Source: PALSA-129 sp050014595
GTDB lineage: Bacteria; Acidobacteriota; Terriglobia; Bryobacterales; Bryobacteraceae
DNA length: 64,000 nucleotides
Direction of reading: 5' to 3'
Assembly (NCBI GenBank): GCA_050014595.1
Contig: JBEKDA010000002.1
Coordinates: forward strand, 62,001 to 126,000
The notes beneath the pieces are model-generated. The model did not search any database and was not told the DNA's origin. It was given only the letters and a program-made list of their open reading frames with translations. Made by a program: the position numbers and the translations under genes. Shown here one piece after another: positions 33,901 through 43,900 of this stretch. Within the stretch, counting starts at the first letter, position 1. Every line of letters starts with the position of its first letter.

Positions 33901-34537
33901 ACCGGTTGCCCGGTTCGTAGATGGTGCGGATGCTTTCTTCCACCACGCCGATGCCGAGTTGGTGCGCGGCAATCAGCATTTCGAGCTCGAACTCGTAACC
34001 GGTCGCTTCGATCTTCATGGTGCGCAGCGCAAAAGACGCGGGGAGCCCGCGCAAGCCGGTCTGGGTATCGGCCATCTTGCGCCCCATCATGGCGTGCATG
34101 ACGGCGCTGGTGAGTATGTTTCCGAAGCGGCTGCGCAGCGGCACGTCTTCATGAAAAGCGCGGCACCCCAGCACCAGACTCTGGGGATGCACCACCAGCG
34201 CCTCGGCGACGCGTTCGATATCGACGGGGTCGTGCTGGCCGTCGGCATCGGCGGTGACCACGCCCGCCAGATCGGGAATCGTACAGAGAGCGTGGTTGAT
34301 GCCGGTTTTGAGCGCGGCGCCCTTACCCAGGTTAGTGGCATGGCGCAGCAGTTGGACGCCGGGAAGCGCGCCGGCGTCGGCGAAGATCCGGTGGAACTCC
34401 GGACCGCTGCCGTCGTCCACCACCAGGATGGCGGGGAACTGCCGCTCCACCAGCGCGCGCACCACCTCCACCAGCGCGGCCGACGGCCGGTAGGCGGGGA
34501 TCACGACTGCGAGCCTGTTGGCTTTTTCACGAACCAT
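30980..34537 (-). CDS. GT2-GtrA-GT-C membrane glycosyltransferase fusion
   Basis: An 1185-residue three-part protein. Residues about 1-225 are a GT2 (dolichol-phosphate-mannose-synthase-like) domain with 'VVIPAYRPS', 'ILVVDDGSG' and the metal-binding 'TADADGQHD' (95-103). Residues about 228-345 are a four-helix GtrA domain, which moves polyprenyl-linked sugars across the membrane. From about 370 to 960 there are many membrane helices in ArnT/PMT (GT-C) style with an acidic loop ('MPETGADGLAMHL'). The last 220 residues look like a periplasmic beta domain. One chain could make a lipid-linked sugar, flip it and transfer it. It lies convergent to the epimerase in a polysaccharide locus. Confidence 0.82.
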   Translation of the reverse strand: MVREKANRLAVVIPAYRPSAALVEVVRALVERQFPAILVVDDGSGPEFHRIFADAGALPGVQLLRHATNLGKGAALKTGINHALCTIPDLAGVVTADADGQHDPVDIERVAEALVVHPQSLVLGCRAFHEDVPLRSRFGNILTSAVMHAMMGRKMADTQTGLRGLPASFALRTMKIEATGYEFELEMLIAAHQLGIGVVEESIRTIYEPGNRSSHFNPIVDSMKIYFVLLRFGSVSLLTALLDNLIFYLAYRHGGHILASQALGRLFAVSFNYSMVRSSVFYTHQPHRKVLPKYLLLVLASGTASYGGIRLLSTTIGINPVSAKLVVETVLFFVNFAVQRLFIFKPDGAVAAPAERQPPRAVPTRLVSTAVVLISLGVLAMEVYGFRAGNLFSQEIWLPIGIKRFTRFIGMYLGVSVPVLLLLPWSFAGLIAGLAAVGTAVSVGPQALLAVTFFLVSSCALGSRLLGPKHGDDTQSQLFSTLLGMAVWIFLMYCLARLPVNYAAAWAVLLAIPILLDLRGAWRRLTRWVDLLRTAELRRPGERAAFAILVFFLLAHWFVALMPETGADGLAMHLAIPANIAANHALTYQPNRFLWAVMPMGADFTYTITYLLGGEYAARLIDFTMLLGIEALLYYAMRRWLTRGATFLLMALFATTPLVQLVTGSLFVENLMTAMILGLMAAIWRFGDSGEKRLLYVAAVLGGTALATKFGAIPFVALALPFAVWEAARHRKVLGNKPAVVGALAVVLLLAAALPPYAIAYSKTGNPLFPFLYDKIPSPLLPADAGLVDHRFLRPLTWNTPFDLTFHSSKTYEGQDGSFGFQYLLLAPLAVVAILFLRRRPAVSAGVVALGASFLIMRSQPNARYLYTALPLLSVTFAALLGWAADHRRLYRALIAFVVACIAINSYFLPSSSYYHKDFCLRLPFSRAERDRFRAEAVPVREVIAYYNRAHPNSTVLMASESAIAGLNGTIYENHWQQYHTLMSIRHTLNVPDMVRLMQSWGVEYFIASKPAVEDDVKPAALREMLERCTEAEYELGNQYLAHLQPACRPQQARAAVVVSAGFYDDFDPALIFRGDWTKSTNFDGPDRHTISYSDIPGSEAQIVFEGRALTYAYTKAPNRGLAEVIIDGISQSTVDLYSPDIEWQTHTRFCCFTAGKHVAVIRVVGRANPKSAGRFIDLDSFTVE

Positions 34538-34618
34538 GTGCGGAGAACTTCAACTACAGCATGTGAGGGAAAGAAAATGCAACCGCCCAGTGCCGCGTAG
34601 CGTGGCCCCGCGCCGCCA

Positions 34619-36958
34619 TTATTTCACCGCGACGGTCACCCCGGCCTTGCTGGTCGCTCCGCCGATGGTCACATCCACCGGAACCGCACTTCCCGGAGTG
34701 ACTCCCGCCGGCACCACCACATTGATTTGCAGCACTCCGACGATGATTCCGGGGGCTTCGCCGGCATAGTCCACTTGGGCGGTGATTCCACCCACGCGCG
34801 CCGAGACCGTTTGCGCCGGAAGCTGCACATAGGGCGGCTGCGCCAGAGTGCCTTCCACTGCTCCGGGCATGGCGCCGCCGCCCGTCGCGTAAATCTGGAT
34901 CACCGAACCGCGCGCCGCCGGGTTGACTGCCGAATTGACCGAGTTGTCCTGGTTCAGAATCGCGCCTTCCCCAGCGCCTGATGAATCGTAGGAAAAGATT
35001 CCCGGCAGCGATCCCACCACCGGCAGCGTCGTGGTGTTGGAGATCGTTCCGAGGTAACTCACTTGCACCTGTGTGCTGGACTGGCCCTGCAGGGCAAACG
35101 GCGCTACCGCGGCCACCTGGCCCGCCGACGCGTAGACCATGGGAGCGGCTACGCCGTTGAACAACACGCTGGCGCCGCCCACCACCGTGCCCACCACTCC
35201 CGATGCACTGACAACCGGTTTCTGCAGAACCGCCGGTCCTAAGTTCGAGCCGAACAGGGTGACTAACTCCCCCGGGGCCACGCCACCGCCCTGGTAACTC
35301 GCCGCGTTCACGGTTCCCTGCGCTGCCAGCGTGGGTGGCTGCAATACCGTCACCGAGGGCGCCGTGACGCGTGTCCACCAAGTCCCCCATTGGCCGCTGC
35401 GGCCTTGGGCCGGCACCACCGAATACTCCTGGATGGTCCAGAAAGTGAGGTCGTCCACCGGGTCGGTCCACGTCCGGCTGAAGTCCCCCCAGCGATTGCT
35501 CCCGGATTGCGTGCCAGCCGCGACGTAAGAAGATTGCCCCGCCAGGAACAGGACGTCCGGCTCCAGAGCGCTCGCTGGATCGGAGGCCATCCGGAATGAG
35601 AATTCCGCGCTGGGGTAATCCTGCGCGCTGAACCGGTTGTAGCCGACCAACGCGTCGGCGTTCTTATTCACGGCAATGGTCGGGTAGGCGTAGAAGTATG
35701 TGTTAGTCGGGTCGTCGATGCGCCCGCGTTGCAGCACCGTGAGATTCGACGGGTCCGCCTGGAACCACTGCACCGTGGAGCGCGTGGGGATGGACGGCGG
35801 AAGAAAGATCGTATGCGCGCACCAGATGGTACCGCCGCGCAGCAGGCAGTTCTGGACCCGGCTGTCGCCCGCGTCGATTTTGCGCTTCGAGCTGGCCTGC
35901 GGCGCGAAATCGGCGCTGTTGTCACCTGTGTCGGCCCACGCGTCGTTGATCACGATTTCGCCGACGTTGCCGCCCGCAAAAGTCTCCGACCCCAGCGGCC
36001 CCTGCAGTTGGCTGATCTCAATCGTGCCCACTCCGTCGTGCACTCCCACATCTCCGGCGAACGTCCGTACGAAGTAGAGGTGGTTCGGCTGGTCGTCGAA
36101 GTCTGCCGCTGGAATCAGTTCCCCCAGGTCATCGTTAAATGTTGTATAAGAGCCCGGGCCGTTTTGATAGAGATCCGATCTGCTGAACACGTACAGCGTC
36201 GTTTTGAGGTAGTTGTTGCCCCGAATCGTAAAGATGTTGAGAGACACTACGACCCAGTTCCCGTTGAATCCCAGCACCGGATAATCGCCCCAGTTGCCCG
36301 ACGGCCCGACGTTGATCTTGTACAGGTTCCACTTCCCGCCCGGATCGCCCGTTTGCGATACTCCCACCAGCATGGCCGATGTGGACTGCTGGCTGTCCAC
36401 CGCCGCGCTGGCAAGCCACCGGTCGTTCGTGGCATCGTAGCGGATGTTCGGGTCGAACACATCGCTCGAGGTGGTCACCGCCGACCAGAAGCCGCCGGCG
36501 CCACCCAGGTTGATCGGGTAATTCGCCCGCCATGTGCCGTCGCGCGATTGGATCAGCACCTGCGAATTGAGCATCGTCACCAGGTGCTGCGGCCCAATAG
36601 CGCCTTCGGTATCCGGTGGAATCACCGTGAAGTTGTCCAGCAGCCCCTGGAACCCGGAATAGACCGGTGTTGCCGCCGCGGGCGCCGGCCCCGGCACCGC
36701 AGCCGCACGCGGCAGGTTCAGGTTCACGCCGGCATTGGGCCGCCGCCGGAGCTCCATCTCCGGATCGAATACTTCGCGCCGCGGCCCGCCCGGCACGGCG
36801 TGGCTCGCCGGTTTCCTCGCCAACTCATCCAGGTCGACCGTGGCGCGAGCGTCCGCCGGGCGACGCGCCGGCGCCGCATCCAACGCGGCCAACAGCGGCA
36901 AACAGAGAATCAGCAACCGGGCAAAACGGCAAGTCATGGCGTGTCGATCACTTTCCAT
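34619..36958 (-). CDS. Secreted protein with Solibacter-type C-terminal domain
   Basis: A 779-residue protein. A signal peptide follows a short polar leader ('LLILCLPLLAALDAAPA', residues about 15-31); an alternative ATG seven codons later is possible. The middle is unassigned and probably a beta-propeller-like exported domain. The last 220 residues are TIGR03437: 'NAASYQGGGVAPGELVTLFG' then 'GSVIQIYATGGGAMPG' and the closing 'VLQINVVVPAGVTPGSAVPV'. This domain is characteristic of Solibacter-like acidobacteria and is the best taxonomic hint here. Its function is unknown; cell-surface attachment has been guessed for such tails. Confidence 0.85.
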   Translation of the reverse strand: MESDRHAMTCRFARLLILCLPLLAALDAAPARRPADARATVDLDELARKPASHAVPGGPRREVFDPEMELRRRPNAGVNLNLPRAAAVPGPAPAAATPVYSGFQGLLDNFTVIPPDTEGAIGPQHLVTMLNSQVLIQSRDGTWRANYPINLGGAGGFWSAVTTSSDVFDPNIRYDATNDRWLASAAVDSQQSTSAMLVGVSQTGDPGGKWNLYKINVGPSGNWGDYPVLGFNGNWVVVSLNIFTIRGNNYLKTTLYVFSRSDLYQNGPGSYTTFNDDLGELIPAADFDDQPNHLYFVRTFAGDVGVHDGVGTIEISQLQGPLGSETFAGGNVGEIVINDAWADTGDNSADFAPQASSKRKIDAGDSRVQNCLLRGGTIWCAHTIFLPPSIPTRSTVQWFQADPSNLTVLQRGRIDDPTNTYFYAYPTIAVNKNADALVGYNRFSAQDYPSAEFSFRMASDPASALEPDVLFLAGQSSYVAAGTQSGSNRWGDFSRTWTDPVDDLTFWTIQEYSVVPAQGRSGQWGTWWTRVTAPSVTVLQPPTLAAQGTVNAASYQGGGVAPGELVTLFGSNLGPAVLQKPVVSASGVVGTVVGGASVLFNGVAAPMVYASAGQVAAVAPFALQGQSSTQVQVSYLGTISNTTTLPVVGSLPGIFSYDSSGAGEGAILNQDNSVNSAVNPAARGSVIQIYATGGGAMPGAVEGTLAQPPYVQLPAQTVSARVGGITAQVDYAGEAPGIIVGVLQINVVVPAGVTPGSAVPVDVTIGGATSKAGVTVAVK

Positions 36959-37003
36959 TATCCCGATTCCTTGGTGGCTCTGGCATACTGAAGATCTGCC
37001 TAC

Positions 37004-38224
37004 ATGAACCCGTCCCCATCATTGATGTCGCGCGCCGCCCTCTGGCTTACCTTCGCCGCGGCCGCGTCGATCGTGCTCTCCATCGCCGCGTTCAACATCC
37101 TGATGGCCCTGGCCCTCGCCGCCCTGCTGTTTTCCGGCGAATCGTTGCGCCTGCCGCCGATCAAGCTGCCCCTCGCCATCTTCCTGCTCCTCACGGTGGC
37201 TGCGTGGATCTTTTCTCCGGACCCCTGGATGGACGGTTTTCCCCAAATCCGAAAGTTTTGGATCTTTGGCATCCTGCTGCTGGTCTTCTCCACCCTACGC
37301 AGTTTATCGGTGCTGCGATGGCTCTTTCTCGCCTGGGCCGGTCTGGCCTCCATCGCCGCTCTCCGCGGCTTCGTCCAATTCTTCACAAAAGTCGAGCAGG
37401 CGCACCAGGCTGGAATTGACCTCTACCAATATTACGTGGCGGAGCGCATCACAGGTTTCACCAGTAATTGGAATACCTACGCGGCGGAAGAGATGTTCGC
37501 CTTCCTGGTGCTGGCCGCCATGCTGTTTTTTGGCCTCCGCCTGCGCAAATCCTGGATTTGGATCTTGTGTGGCGTTCTGATAGCCGTGGCTTTGTACCTG
37601 GGATGGACGCGCTCAGTATGGCTGGCGACCGCCGCCGCGGGCCTCTACCTCGTCTGGTTTTGGAAACGCTGGATGGTGTTCTCGATTCCGCTGCTCGCGG
37701 TGGTGGCCTTCGTTGTGTCGCCGGCCGTGCTGCAAGAACGCGTCACGTCCCTGCTGCGGCCCCAGCAAGTGGATTCCAACACGTTTCGCATCATCGCATG
37801 GAACGCCGGCATCCAGATGATCGAGAAGCACCCGCTACTCGGCATCGGCCCCGAAGGCCCCAAGTATCACTTCAGGGAGTACGTCCCGGCTGATATTTGG
37901 GCCACCCGGCCCGCGGGCTTCTATCAGCATCTCCACAACGTCTACCTCCAATACGCCGCCGAACGCGGCGTCCCCGCGCTGCTGGTTTTTCTCTGGTTGA
38001 TGATTCGGATTCTGGTGGATTTCGGGCGCGGCCTTCGCGCACTCCCACCCGGTCCCGGCGACCGCCGTTATCTGTTGCGCGCGGGAATCGCCGTCGTGAT
38101 TGCCGCGATGGTCGAAGGTGTTGCCGAGGTGAACCTGGGCGATTCGGAAGTGCTCACCATGTTTCTGGTGGTGATCGCCGCCGGCTATCTCGCCCTGGAA
38201 AGAGACCTGCCTACGGCCCCATGA
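37004..38224 (+). CDS. O-antigen ligase/polymerase family protein
   Basis: A 406-residue protein with about ten membrane helices and the Wzy_C region: 'LGWTRSVWLATAAAGLYLVW', a large periplasmic loop with 'FRIIAWNAGIQMIEKHPLLG' and 'GIGPEGPKYHF', then 'HNVYLQYAAERGVPALLVF'. It would join or polymerise surface polysaccharide at the periplasmic face. Start ATG 37004 is 45 bases from the divergent secreted-protein gene. Its 3' end overlaps the last phage-type gene by 14 bases, so nothing separates the polysaccharide locus from the phage-like cluster. Confidence 0.85.
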   Translation: MNPSPSLMSRAALWLTFAAAASIVLSIAAFNILMALALAALLFSGESLRLPPIKLPLAIFLLLTVAAWIFSPDPWMDGFPQIRKFWIFGILLLVFSTLRSLSVLRWLFLAWAGLASIAALRGFVQFFTKVEQAHQAGIDLYQYYVAERITGFTSNWNTYAAEEMFAFLVLAAMLFFGLRLRKSWIWILCGVLIAVALYLGWTRSVWLATAAAGLYLVWFWKRWMVFSIPLLAVVAFVVSPAVLQERVTSLLRPQQVDSNTFRIIAWNAGIQMIEKHPLLGIGPEGPKYHFREYVPADIWATRPAGFYQHLHNVYLQYAAERGVPALLVFLWLMIRILVDFGRGLRALPPGPGDRRYLLRAGIAVVIAAMVEGVAEVNLGDSEVLTMFLVVIAAGYLALERDLPTAP

Positions 38225-40967
38225 ATCGTGCCAGGCGCTGGCTCTGCTCCAGCGGCAGCGAGTAGCCGATCAGGCAGAACTGATCCAGCGCAAACAGCAC
38301 CAGCGACTCCAGGCTCGCGCCCAGCGCCATCCGCTGCTCTTTCTGCCACGGCGTGGTGGAATCGCTGATGCCCACCAAGTGGCTGCTCTGGGAGCACGCA
38401 AACCCGAGTTGCATCGGCAACTGAATCGACTGCGCCGCGGCGTTTAAGTCCCGATCGCCCGTGTAGGTGAAGTTTTCCGTCTTCAGGCAAGTCAGATTCG
38501 CCGGAGTCCAGTCGTTTTTCGGAAAGTTCACCAGTTGATTCAGCGCCGTGTTGTTGACGTCCGGCGGATACAGAACCTCGAACCGGGCGTTGGCGTGCGT
38601 CTGCCGCACAAAGCCGCGAATCGTCTGCGTGAACGTGCCGATCAGCCCCGGCAGAAAAGCGCATTCCTGCGCCAACGATGCCGGATCCGCGTACTGGTTC
38701 GGGATCACCGTCATGGCCCGCCCGTATGTCGCTTGAAAGGTTGACGTGGTGTAGGCATCATAGAACGGCATGCCGGGTTCGGTGACTGTCGTAGCCGATG
38801 GGCCCGGAAAGTACCACCACTCAACTTCGCCGAATTGCAGGTAGGGCACCACGCCGGCGTTCGCCATCACGTCCGCCATATCCGCGTAGACCTGCCGCCA
38901 GAACGCCGTGCTGGCCGGGCTGAAGTTGGTCTGCAGCGCCGGCGTGTTCAACCATGCCGCGTCGCCGTTCGGGTATCGCTGCGCGATGCCCGCCTGCGGG
39001 CTGTCGTCGCCGTTCTGCAATTCCATGCTGAACGACGTCGCCACGTCGATTCCGTACCCCTTCAACGCCTGGAAAAACGCGCCGTTCCAGTCGCGTGCCG
39101 CGCGATTGATCCGCGGAGCCGCCGTCAGGTCCGTCAGCCACTTGCCGTCATGGCCGCCTGCCAGGGATTCGCTGGATTGCGCCGTCAGCGGTGTGGGGTT
39201 GTTCTGGGAATTGTCGGGCGCCGCCGAAATCGCCATGCCGTTGCCCGCGGTTCCGATCGTGCGCGACACGATCGTCAAGGTGCTGCCCGCTGCGCTCGCC
39301 CATACCCCCGTCGAGCCTGCGTTGATCAGCAGCGCGAAGCACAGGGCCATGCTCGCCGCCGTGTCACCAATCAGGTTCACGTGCTCAATCACGGTCGGCC
39401 CCAGGTAGACCTGCGTCGTCTTCCCGAACTCCGGGTTGCCAGCGAACGTGATCGTCCCAGAAGCATATTGCTGCGTCGGGTTGCACAGCTCGTAAAACCA
39501 CAAAGCCCCCGCGTAATGATTGGCGCGGCCATGGAATCCTAGTGTGTCGATCAGCCACGCCGTGCGCTCCGGTGCTAGCGCGATCGAGTGGTCCGTATCC
39601 CAGTCGGTCGCGAGAGTGGTTGTCGGGCTGGTGTTGAAGGTGGGCAATGTGCTCGTGGGTGAAGCCAGTTCCAGGAAATCGAAATAGAAGTACGAACCGG
39701 CGGTTCCGCAATGCGTGATCGTGACAGTGTGTTGCGTCAGCCCCGGGAACCGGCCCAGCGAGACGCGCACCAGCACGTCTTCGCCCGGGAGTGCCAGGAC
39801 CACAGCCTGCGGGGCGCCGCCGTCCACCTGCACCGAGACCTGCCCGCCCGCGTCCGCGCGCCGCGTTCCCAGGTAAAGGGTGTGGTCCGTCCCGGCCGTG
39901 TAGGCGCAGGTGAGCGAAGCCCCTGGCGTCGTCGTCCAGTGCATCGAGCCGCCCGAAAAGTTGCCCGGTCCCTGGCTCCACTGGTTCAGCAGCGAATATG
40001 CGATAACCGAGGCGTCGTCTTCGATCCGCCGGCTCCCCACGCCCGCTACCTGATACACGAGGTTGTTTCCGGTCACTGTCCAGTTGGTGACTACCACCGA
40101 AAACTCGCCCCGCTGGAAATCTCCAGGCTGCAGATTGGCTGCCCACGTCCAACGCATTTTTCGCACAATGGTCGTGGGGACCGGCACCAATGTCGTGCGG
40201 TCCGGGTCGATGTAGCCTGTGAGCGCGCTGAAGTTCAGGTTCACTTGCCACTGCCGGGGCGACGCCCCACCGCTGAACGCCGCCGACACAGGTGACCACG
40301 TCTCCGTCCCCGCGCCATGCACCGTACCGTACACCCCGATCCGATTGGCATTCTCGCCGGCTTCCGCCGTGTAAGAGAGCGTGATCTGAGCGCCGATGGC
40401 GGCTGCCGTCACTGTGCCATCGCCGAACTGATTGATGGCTCCGGTCAGGGCGCTCGCTGCGCTCTCCAGTGTGTCGCCTCCCACCAGACAGTAGTTGTAA
40501 TGTTGGTCCAGCCACGCCAACTCAATGTAATCTCTCGCTGCCGCCACACCCTGTAGCGTGAATTGTACGGTCGCCGCGACGTAGCCTCCCTCCGCGGCAG
40601 TTGCATAGTTCTTCAGCGGCACGTCGTACAGCGTATCGGCGCCGTTGGTTTCCGTCCAGATGCGCAGATAGGGCCACTCCACCGTTGGGTAGAGCGCGGA
40701 GTCCATTGGGATACAATTCGTGCGCGCTTCCTGATAGCTGAGTTGAACGCCGCTTAAATCGCCATCCGGAAAATTGCGCAGGGCCGGATGCTCGAACACG
40801 TTGTCGCGGTTCCATTCCACCACCGTCCAATCGAACTGCTGCCGCCAACTGCCCGACACGGTGAATCCGTTCGCGCTGGTCTGGCTAAGCGCCGCCGCCG
40901 CCGTCGGCCGCTGGAAATAGCATTGTAGGTCCCGGTCGGGCCGCAGCTTGGTTAGTTGTTCCGCCAT
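38211..40967 (-). CDS. Phage-type distal tail protein, large
   Basis: A 918-residue protein, last gene of the cluster. Start ATG 40967 overlaps the hub stop (TAATG). The N-terminal two thirds look beta-rich. The C-terminal part (about residues 640-918) has a glycosidase-like alpha/beta run: 'DWNGAFFQALKGYGIDVAT', 'AFWRQVYADMADVMANAGVV' and 'PYLQFGEVEWWYFPG'. Related proteins in prophages have been labelled non-contractile tail sheath or hypothetical. Acidic residues in 'QFGEVEWW' could be catalytic in a TIM barrel (inference). It may bind or cut surface glycan for host contact. Its end overlaps the O-antigen ligase gene. Confidence 0.6.
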   Translation of the reverse strand: MAEQLTKLRPDRDLQCYFQRPTAAAALSQTSANGFTVSGSWRQQFDWTVVEWNRDNVFEHPALRNFPDGDLSGVQLSYQEARTNCIPMDSALYPTVEWPYLRIWTETNGADTLYDVPLKNYATAAEGGYVAATVQFTLQGVAAARDYIELAWLDQHYNYCLVGGDTLESAASALTGAINQFGDGTVTAAAIGAQITLSYTAEAGENANRIGVYGTVHGAGTETWSPVSAAFSGGASPRQWQVNLNFSALTGYIDPDRTTLVPVPTTIVRKMRWTWAANLQPGDFQRGEFSVVVTNWTVTGNNLVYQVAGVGSRRIEDDASVIAYSLLNQWSQGPGNFSGGSMHWTTTPGASLTCAYTAGTDHTLYLGTRRADAGGQVSVQVDGGAPQAVVLALPGEDVLVRVSLGRFPGLTQHTVTITHCGTAGSYFYFDFLELASPTSTLPTFNTSPTTTLATDWDTDHSIALAPERTAWLIDTLGFHGRANHYAGALWFYELCNPTQQYASGTITFAGNPEFGKTTQVYLGPTVIEHVNLIGDTAASMALCFALLINAGSTGVWASAAGSTLTIVSRTIGTAGNGMAISAAPDNSQNNPTPLTAQSSESLAGGHDGKWLTDLTAAPRINRAARDWNGAFFQALKGYGIDVATSFSMELQNGDDSPQAGIAQRYPNGDAAWLNTPALQTNFSPASTAFWRQVYADMADVMANAGVVPYLQFGEVEWWYFPGPSATTVTEPGMPFYDAYTTSTFQATYGRAMTVIPNQYADPASLAQECAFLPGLIGTFTQTIRGFVRQTHANARFEVLYPPDVNNTALNQLVNFPKNDWTPANLTCLKTENFTYTGDRDLNAAAQSIQLPMQLGFACSQSSHLVGISDSTTPWQKEQRMALGASLESLVLFALDQFCLIGYSLPLEQSQRLARFMGP

Positions 40968-43900
40968 TAGAGTCGGATCAGCGCCGTGAGATTGGCGCCC
41001 GGATTCGTCTGTCCCACCGACGTAACCGCCGCCGTCACCTGTGCTCCCATGGTCAGCGGAGGCAGCGTGTTGCCATTGACGCTGCTGGAGAGCGTCGCTC
41101 CGGGCTGAAACGTCAACGCACAGTACAATGCGCCGTTCACGTTCACCTGCACCCGGACCACCGCATCCGCCGCCGTTCCCAGAACCGCGTATACGTCGCG
41201 CACCGCGTGCGAGGCTTCCATCACAATCGGTGGCGCCACGCACTGTTCCACCGCCAGGTATCCATCCACCTGGATCGAGTACTGCCCGCCCGAAAGCGTG
41301 CGCAGCCCGTTGTCGTCGTTGTGGGTCAGGTTGATCGCGGCGGTCGGGCTGTTCCCCAAGTCGTTGGTCACGAACAGCTCCGCACATGCCACGCGTACAT
41401 CCGGCAGTGCCACCGGATAGCTCCAGTTCCCGCAGTACGGGCTGCCAAAAAAGTTCGCGGGAAATGGCGCGATCACCGTCTGGCTCGCCAGGTGGTAAAC
41501 CGGCGCCGATGCCGCGTGTGTGGCCGCGGTCGTGCCGTCAATCCCGCGCGCCACGGTGTACTCGCTGCCGCCGTTCTCGACCGCCGTCACTCTAAGGATC
41601 TCGCCGTCGATTTGCAGCGTGCTCCCCGCCACGGCCGGACCGGCCGCCCCCAAGGTCAGCGTAAGGTCACCAACTGCCATGGCGCTTGCCAGCAGCGTCG
41701 TGGGCGTGCCCAGCAGTTCATTCCAGTAGTACAGAGTCAGCGTGCCCGAGGAAATTGAGCTGGTATTCGTCAGGTTGGTGAATGAAACGCCGCTCAATAC
41801 CGCGGTGCCGCCGGCCGTTCCCGGACCCATACCAAAGAACGGATGCGGCGGCACCTGCGTATCGGCTCCGCCCGAGCCTCCAATTGTCCAGCGTGTTACT
41901 GTGCAGAGCTCCGGTGAGCATTCCACGTCGTTGACGTTGGCCGAGCGCCCGGTGATCTGCACCACTTCGCCCGACCGGTTAGGAATCGCAAACTGCACTG
42001 GGCTGCTCTTGGTTACCGCACCGAAATGCCACCCCGCCTCGGCCACCGTAAAGAAACTGGTTGCGTCCGGCTCGACGGTCCATGGCGGAGAAATCGTCAA
42101 ACTGGTCGCGTCGTTTGCCGCTACCGTGCGCTCCTGCCCTGCGCCTGTGCCGCGGGTGATCCGCGCCGTCATCCCGCGGTAACCGTTCACCGCCATCTGC
42201 AGCTTTCCGTTTGCCACCGAAGCAGGCGTATGCGCGGTCACCGCAATTTCCGGCTGCAGTTCCGCCCGCCAGTAGAAATTGGCGTGATCGAAATTCGAAT
42301 CGGGCGGCGCTATCAATTGATCGGCAAGACCCATATCGGCAAACTGCACGGCCAGCGGTTGGTTCGAGGCGATTCGGAACATCTGCGCCGGCGTCGTGCC
42401 CCGATACACCTCAAAAGCCGTGGTCCCCGATGCAAAGCTCAAGCCGGTCAGCGTCACGGAACTGCCGTCGTTCACCACCGCCGCGCGCACCAGGAAGGAA
42501 AGCGGGCTTTCATCGCCCGCGCTGTCCTCTCCGGAAACGGCGTAGTACAGCGTCTGCCCGCCGTTCAGCGTTCCGCCGCTGCCAACCGCCGGCGAAAGAT
42601 TCAAGAGCGGCATCCCAGGGCCGGTGCCCACAGCGATGGTCGGCGGTACGAAACTGACCGTCACGCTCGTCTCTACCGTGCCATCGCTACTCGTGGTCGC
42701 CGTTTCCTCCAATCCAAACTGGATGTTGCCATTGGCGTCCACCACGCTGCCCACCAGGGGCCGCGGCACGCCCACTGCGGAGTTGCCGCCTTGGTTCGTT
42801 CCCGATCCCGAGGTTACCTGCCCGTTGGTGTCGTCGTACCAGGCATCGTCGTGGACCTGCGCCGTGATCGTCGTCGTCCGGTAGTTGGCTGACGGCGAAA
42901 TCTTCAAAACCCGGAACGGCTGGCGGTTCAGTCCTTCCTTCTGGTACGTTACGGTGATCAGATCGCCCGGCCGGACTCCAAAGGCCTTTACGCTCGTCTG
43001 AAACTCGATGTAGGTATTTCCGTGAATCGATTTGTCGAGGTTGAATTTCAGCATCCGCGCCGCCTGATCGTATTGCGGCAGCCCCAGCGCCATCAGCGTC
43101 GCGGAAACCTCCTGCCCCACCAGCGCGATGTCCTCCGGATCTACCATCTCGTAACTGTCCTGCTGGTAACCGTTGAGCGCATCCTGAAACTCCACCGTCA
43201 TGCGGTTCGGAGTGTCGGCGATACTGCGCGATGTCAGCGTCACGCTTGGTTCCCCGTTCGCCTTCCGTAGAATGCCGGAGAACCCGGTGCTGCCATCCCC
43301 GAATTCGTAGCTCGGCCACCCGCCATTGAGCGGCTCAGTGCTGTTTGACCCCACGGCTTTCGTCGGCATCTGCAGCACCGCCGTATTCTCCACGTTGAGC
43401 TGCAGCGCGCCGCCGGTTTCATAGGTCAGGTACAGCCGCGCGCAATTGCGGACGCCTCGCACCAGGTCGCCCGCGCTGCGCCGGTTCTGCAGCACCAGAT
43501 TGCATTGAAAACGCGGCAGCGAGATTGTGTTCCCGTTCGGGTCGATGACGTTGATCGCTTCGTCGCAATACGCCGCCGTCTGCGCGAAGCTGACGATGTC
43601 GATTTCCGACGCCGCCCAGCCGCTCCGTCGCAGCACGTCCAGCAGGATCCACGCCGGGTTGCTGGAAAATTGATCGCTGGTGTAAGTCCCGTCAGCGCCG
43701 TAGACCGGCACCAACAAACCCTGTACCAGCACTTCCACACTGGGCAGCGAGTTCCCGTTATTGAGCTGATTCGGAACCACCACCGAAAGGTACGCCATGC
43801 TGCCGTACGGATCGCCGGCCGGATTCCCGCTGGCGTCCGTGAAGTTGGGGTCGAGGCAGCCGCCCCTCGTTCCCAGCGTCTCGATGTTGTACCAGCCCGA

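Noticed and set aside
32348..34600. 750-codon plus-strand open frame
   Set aside because: It is fully antisense to the glycosyltransferase fusion gene, Gln/Arg/His-rich, with no domain or membrane pattern. Such long shadows are common in GC-rich DNA.
35729..36991. 420-codon plus-strand open frame opposite the secreted protein
   Set aside because: Arg/His-rich shadow; the minus-strand gene has a signal peptide and TIGR03437 domain.
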